Positions 60,416 through 64,000 of a DNA stretch of 64,000 nt are shown piece by piece; positions within the stretch are counted from its first letter, which is position 1, and each line of letters begins with the position of its first letter. Location of the stretch: the NCBI GenBank assembly GCA_964344565.1, contig CAYFNT010000018.1, positions 1 to 64,000 of the forward strand, given 5' to 3'. This DNA comes from JACNKJ01 sp964344565 (GTDB taxonomy: Bacteria > Krumholzibacteriota > Krumholzibacteriia > JACNKJ01). The notes beneath the pieces were generated by a model. The model was not told where the DNA came from and did no database searches. It worked only from the letters and a program-made list of their open reading frames with translations. Position numbers and translations under genes: made by a program.

Positions 60416-63298
60416 GTGAAGCAGTCCCGCTTCAGCCTTGCTCTGACCACTCTCGGCCTCGCGCTGGTTTTGACCATCGGGCAGGCGTTCAAGGCACCGG
60501 AACACTCACACGATTTCGCCATCCCTCTCGGCACCTATGACCTCCACAACTATGAATCCTTCACGACGCTTCAGGCTAGCGCCGCGGTGGAAGAGGGGCT
60601 CGCCCACGACCTGGGCGGCAACTGGCATGTATGGTCTTGGAATTCCCAGGCCAGCACACCCCATATCGCCTATGGCAATACGGCCTACAGCGCCGGCATG
60701 CGTTCCGAGGTGGACCTGGATGCCGCCACCCTTCGTCTCTTCGACGAACAGGCCGAGCACCTCGGTGCCGCGGGCGTTGAGCTGCAGATCACAGACCGCG
60801 TGAGCTACAAGGGCAAGTGGGTCGCGCACCTCGCCCAGACCTACGAGGGCCTCGAGGTCTGGCAGGGCAAGGCCTTTGCCGCCTTCACCGAGGATGGTCG
60901 TCTGATTGCGATGGGCTCGGATCTCTTCAACGACATCGAGCTGTCGGCCATGCCCGCCATTTCCGCCGAGCAGGCCGAGCAGATCGCGCGCATGGATGTC
61001 GGCTTCAATCCCGCTGAAGATAGCGTCGAGGCCGCGCCCGAACTGATGGTCCTTCCGGTGCCCCTCAGCGAGGAGAGCGTGGAGCATCATCTGGTCTGGC
61101 GCTTGCGCGTTCACACGGCCGATCCGGTCGGCATCTGGGTGACCCACGTGGACGCTCACAACGGCGAGGTCGTCTGGCGATACAACGACGTGCACTTCCT
61201 CATCGAAGGCGACACGAACTCCGAAGTGCAGCCGGACACCTGGTGCAACGGCATTCATGATCAGGCCGTGCCCTACCTGCGTGTGCAGGTTTCTGGCAGC
61301 GGGACGGTCTACACCGACGAGAACGGCGATTGGAGCAGTCCCAGCGGCACGGCGCAGGTCACCGCCGACCTCTACGGTCCCTACTGCAACATCACGAATT
61401 CGGGAGGTCCCGAAGCTTCGTTCACGGGAACCGCCTGGGAAGGCACCCCGCTGACCATCTCCTACGACGACATGAACGCGCAGAACGATGAGCGCGACGT
61501 TTTCGATGCCGTCAACGATATTCATGACTTCTTCCAGCTCTGGGCTCCGGAGTTCGCGCTGCCGAACCAGCGGATGAACGCCTACGTGAGTCTCAACGAC
61601 AACTGCAACGCCTATTGGAACGGCAGCATCAACTTCTTCACCGAGGGCGGCGGCTGCGCCAACACCGGTGAGATCCAGGGCGTGGTACATCACGAATTCG
61701 GTCATGGCGTTCAGGCCGCCATCCTCGGATGGCAGGGCGACCAGGGTCTGGGCGAGGGCAACTCCGACGTCCTGGCCAACCTCATGACGCAGGAGTCCAT
61801 CATCGGGCGCGGCTTCTACCTGGGCAACTGCACCAGCGGAATCCGCAACTCCGACAACGATATGATCTACCCTGAAGACATGAACGGGCAGATCCATCAC
61901 GACGGTCAGATCATCGCGGGCTTCCACTGGGACATCATGATGGGCATGCAGTCCAACTACGGCGACGAGCAGGGCACCATCAAGGCCGCCGAGCGCTGGC
62001 ACTACGGGCGTCTGATGGGGCATCCCACCAATCAGCCCGACCAGGTCTTCTGGACCTTCATGGCCGACGACGACGATGGCGACCTGGACAATGGAACGCC
62101 TCACTACAGCATTCTTTCCGCGGCGGCCACGCATCACGGCTACGACGTTCCGCCCATCCTCGTGGGTGTGCTCTTCGAGCATACGCCGCTGACCGACACC
62201 GGCGACATGGACGGTCCCTACACCGTGGGCGCGACCATCTCGTCAACGGAGGGTCCGCTGGATCCCGAGTCGGCCACCATCTACTACCGTCATAATGGCG
62301 GTTCCTGGAACAGCGTGGATATGGACACCATGAACGGCTCCTACTTCTTCGGACAGATTCCGGGGCAGCAGGCAGGCCAGGTGGACTATTACATCTACGC
62401 CGAGGACACTATTGGCACCACGGGCACGTCGCCCTGGGGCGCCCCGAATGTCTTCCACAAGTTCTTCGTGGCCTGGCGCCTGGAGGACATGGAAATCGAC
62501 GCCGGCTGGAGCACCGAAGCCACCGCCAGTACGGGACACTGGGAGCGCGTGGATCCCATCGGCACCACCGCCCAGCCCGAGGACGACATCAGCCACCCCG
62601 GAACCCTGTGTTGGGTGACCGGCCAGCACACGCCCGGCGAGGCCGATGACTTCAACGACGTGACCGGCGGCACGGTCACGCTGCTTTCGCCCATCTACGA
62701 CCTGAGCCAGGCCACCGAGGTCTACATCAGCTACTGGTACTGGTACTACGGCCGCACGGGTGACTCCTGGACGGCGTCGATCTCGAATGATGGCGGGTCC
62801 AATTGGGTCGAGCTGGATCTCGACACCGGCTCGATGGAAGCATACTGGAAGGACAACGATTTCTACCTGCACGATCTGTTCGCCCAGCCGGGACAGGTTC
62901 AGTTCAAGTTCGTGGTCAAGGACGGCACGATTCCGACGCTCGTGGAAGGCGCCCTGGACGATCTCATGATCCACGCGGTCATAGGCGGCACGAACGTGGA
63001 CGACGAGTTCACCATCGGCGTGCCCCTGCGCCTCGAGCAGAACCATCCGAATCCCTTCAACCCGCGCACCGAGATCAAGTTTGCCCTCGAGACCGACGGT
63101 CGCGTGGACCTGAAGGTCTTCGACGTCAACGGCCGCCTGGTGCGCACCCTCGTCGCGGACAGCATGCCCGCCGGCGAGCACCGCGTCATCTGGGAGGGCC
63201 GCGACCAGAAGGGCAACTCCGTGGGCAGCGGCGTCTACCTCTATCGCCTCTCGGCGAACGGAGAAGTGAAGAGCCGCACCATGGTTCTCATCAAATAG
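60416..63298 (+). CDS. Secreted M36-like zinc metalloprotease with C-terminal FlgD-like sorting domain (copy 2)
   Basis: 960 aa from the GTG at 60416, which has AGGAGG six bases upstream; the frame is open from 60188 but nothing supports that extension. The layout equals that of the preceding gene: signal peptide, propeptide region, catalytic domain with H426-E427-F-G-H430 and E447 in GEGNSD, DDDGDLDNGTPH, Ig-like and jelly-roll domains (QVQFKFVVKDG), and the FlgD-like domain (PLRLEQNHPNPFNPRTEI ... final SRTMVLIK). The two genes are an old tandem duplication, clearly diverged in the propeptide and less in the catalytic core. Terminator hairpins follow. Confidence 0.88.
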   Translation: MKQSRFSLALTTLGLALVLTIGQAFKAPEHSHDFAIPLGTYDLHNYESFTTLQASAAVEEGLAHDLGGNWHVWSWNSQASTPHIAYGNTAYSAGMRSEVDLDAATLRLFDEQAEHLGAAGVELQITDRVSYKGKWVAHLAQTYEGLEVWQGKAFAAFTEDGRLIAMGSDLFNDIELSAMPAISAEQAEQIARMDVGFNPAEDSVEAAPELMVLPVPLSEESVEHHLVWRLRVHTADPVGIWVTHVDAHNGEVVWRYNDVHFLIEGDTNSEVQPDTWCNGIHDQAVPYLRVQVSGSGTVYTDENGDWSSPSGTAQVTADLYGPYCNITNSGGPEASFTGTAWEGTPLTISYDDMNAQNDERDVFDAVNDIHDFFQLWAPEFALPNQRMNAYVSLNDNCNAYWNGSINFFTEGGGCANTGEIQGVVHHEFGHGVQAAILGWQGDQGLGEGNSDVLANLMTQESIIGRGFYLGNCTSGIRNSDNDMIYPEDMNGQIHHDGQIIAGFHWDIMMGMQSNYGDEQGTIKAAERWHYGRLMGHPTNQPDQVFWTFMADDDDGDLDNGTPHYSILSAAATHHGYDVPPILVGVLFEHTPLTDTGDMDGPYTVGATISSTEGPLDPESATIYYRHNGGSWNSVDMDTMNGSYFFGQIPGQQAGQVDYYIYAEDTIGTTGTSPWGAPNVFHKFFVAWRLEDMEIDAGWSTEATASTGHWERVDPIGTTAQPEDDISHPGTLCWVTGQHTPGEADDFNDVTGGTVTLLSPIYDLSQATEVYISYWYWYYGRTGDSWTASISNDGGSNWVELDLDTGSMEAYWKDNDFYLHDLFAQPGQVQFKFVVKDGTIPTLVEGALDDLMIHAVIGGTNVDDEFTIGVPLRLEQNHPNPFNPRTEIKFALETDGRVDLKVFDVNGRLVRTLVADSMPAGEHRVIWEGRDQKGNSVGSGVYLYRLSANGEVKSRTMVLIK

Positions 63299-63305
63299 GG
63301 AGCGA

Positions 63306-63324
63306 GGGAGGCAGAACGCCTCCC
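63306..63324 (+). terminator. Terminator-like hairpin after the second M36-like gene
   Basis: GGGAGGC (63306-63312), loop AGAAC and GCCTCCC (63318-63324). No strong T-run, so its role is uncertain. Confidence 0.5.
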
Positions 63325-63332
63325 CCTCACTA

Positions 63333-63583
63333 GAGCTTCGCAAATCGTTCGGGGGAGGCGTCCTGCCTCCCCCGTTCTCTATTTTCGAGAAGCGCTGTGG
63401 CTCACTGAGCGTGACTTGCGAGTCTGCGAGCGGGAACGCGAGGTGAGGCCACGAGCGCCGAGCTTCGCAAATCGTTCGGGGGAGGCGTCCTGCCTCCCCC
63501 GTTCTCTATTTCTTAGAAGCGCAGTGGCTCACAGAGCGTGACTTGCGAGTCTGCGAGCGGGAACGCGAGGTGAGGCCACGAGC
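63333..63583. repeat. Tandem duplication of a ~127-bp unit
   Basis: Copy A (63333-63459) and copy B (63460-63583) share GAGCTTCGCAAATCGTTC at the start, the terminator hairpin, and TGACTTGCGAGTCTGCGAGC with few substitutions. Copy B contains the carB stop codon and encodes its last ~25 residues on the minus strand. Confidence 0.92.
63351..63384 (+). terminator. Terminator hairpin in copy A of the tandem duplication
   Basis: GGGGGAGGC (63351-63359), loop GTCCT, GCCTCCCCC (63365-63373), then GTTCTCTATTTT. It can end the M36-like transcript. The duplicate in copy B is at 63478-63500. Confidence 0.75.
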
Positions 63584-64000
63584 TTCCCCTAGGCCCTCGC
63601 GCTGGGCGCGGATGCCGTCCACCGCGGCGCGAGCTCCGGCGAGAGTGGTGATGCAGGGGATGTCCATGGCCGTGGCGCTGGAACGGATGGGCAGCTCGTC
63701 GAAGCGGCTGGCCTGTCCCAGGGGCGTGTTGATGACCATCTGCACCTCGCCGGCCCTGATGAGATCGGCCACGTGGGGGCTGCCCTCGCCGACCTTGGCC
63801 ACGGCCTCCACCTCGAGTCCCCGCTCGCGCAGATAGAGCGCGCAGCCTCGGGTGGCCACCAGGCCGAAGCCCATGGTGTCCAGCTGGCGGGCGATGGAGA
63901 AGAGCGCGGGCTTGTCGCGGTCGTTCACGCTGAGGAAGACGCGCCCCTGGTCGGGGAGGCCCTGTCCCGTGGCGAGATGGGCCTTGGCGAATGCCTCGGC
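63506..64000 (-). CDS. carB: Carbamoyl-phosphate synthase large subunit, C-terminal part (runs off window)
   Basis: 164 residues visible; the gene continues past base 64000. They match the allosteric MGS-like domain of CarB: AKAHLATGQGLPDQGRVFLSVNDRDK, FGLVATRGCALYLRERGLEVEAV, EVQMVINTPLG (each in context). The enzyme makes carbamoyl phosphate for arginine and pyrimidines. The normal domain should end near ALAGARAAVDGIRAQ; the last ~25 residues (GLTSRSRSQTRKSRSVS region) are basic and Ser/Arg-rich and come from the tandem duplication, so the tail is probably non-functional. Confidence 0.93.
   Translation of the reverse strand, partial: AEAFAKAHLATGQGLPDQGRVFLSVNDRDKPALFSIARQLDTMGFGLVATRGCALYLRERGLEVEAVAKVGEGSPHVADLIRAGEVQMVINTPLGQASRFDELPIRSSATAMDIPCITTLAGARAAVDGIRAQREGLGEARGLTSRSRSQTRKSRSVSHCASKK

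Noticed and set aside
1..64000. CRISPR array
   Set aside because: No set of equal-length repeats separated by unique spacers of similar size was found; the tandem repeats seen are contiguous heptamers or a two-copy duplication.
1..64000. tRNA or rRNA genes
   Set aside because: No sequence with tRNA arm pattern or rRNA-like segments was recognised by eye; a covariance search was not possible.

Overview
This is a GC-rich, densely packed bacterial chromosome segment from a Gram-negative, probably uncultured lineage. Secreted proteins end in FlgD-like Ig sorting domains (NPFNPRTEI...GSGVYFYRL type), several carry dockerin-like repeats, and there are MsbA-like and CBM9/DUF5916 outer-membrane proteins plus a complete Bat (aerotolerance) operon. 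Together these suggest a member of the FCB-type candidate phyla (Krumholzibacteriota, Eiseniibacteriota or relatives). That placement is inference; no rRNA or tRNA gene was seen.

Layout. 1-2.7 kb: 3' part of a dockerin-bearing subtilase and a small secreted protein with a sorting domain. 2.7-4.3 kb: fdx and iscS (Fe-S). 4.3-8.2 kb: lutABC lactate oxidation operon with a UMF1-type transporter. 8.4-17.5 kb: secreted protein, nitroreductase, haem-motif hybrid histidine kinase, two EamA transporters, an atypical Nramp protein and proS. 17.8-22.4 kb: secreted proteins, a DUF296 protein and DUF5916. 22.5-28.8 kb: fadN-fadA-fadE beta-oxidation operon with a divergent TetR/FadR regulator. 28.9-32 kb: transglutaminase-like and other secreted proteins. 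32.3-40.7 kb: moxR - DUF58 fusion - batA - batB - batC - batDE. 41-42.1 kb: thioredoxin and a peroxiredoxin whose catalytic codon is TGA (selenocysteine). 42.1-49.4 kb: dockerin protein, VOC protein, a 35-aa membrane protein, then an ABC exporter overlapping a glycyl-radical activase and a glycyl-radical enzyme matching hydroxyproline dehydratase (HypD), then a NifU-like protein. 49.5-56.9 kb: SDR, beta-rich envelope protein, Wzx-like flippase, methyltransferase, AlkX-type glycosylase, a long hairpin repeat, lipoprotein, moaA and an MBL-fold hydrolase. 57-63.3 kb: two tandem paralogous M36-like secreted metalloproteases. 63.3-64 kb: a tandem duplication and the 3' end of carB.

How it fits together. 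The cell appears to secrete proteases (S8 and M36-like) and to use amino-acid-derived substrates: HypD would dehydrate trans-4-hydroxyproline, which is abundant in collagen, while lactate and fatty acids are oxidised through Lut and Fad. Several oxygen-sensitive Fe-S or glycyl-radical enzymes sit beside oxidative-stress functions (selenoperoxiredoxin, thioredoxin, Bat), which suggests an anaerobe or micro-aerophile exposed to oxygen.

The strongest unusual signals are: (i) the in-frame TGA at the peroxidatic Cys position of the peroxiredoxin, with a hairpin just downstream; (ii) a family of heptanucleotide repeats at seven loci, four of them lying across stop codons and one adding 7-residue repeats inside a transporter; (iii) a HypD/activase pair coupled to an ABC exporter; (iv) gene fusions in the Bat operon; (v) a 191-bp near-perfect hairpin element and a 127-bp tandem duplication that forms the C-terminus of CarB.
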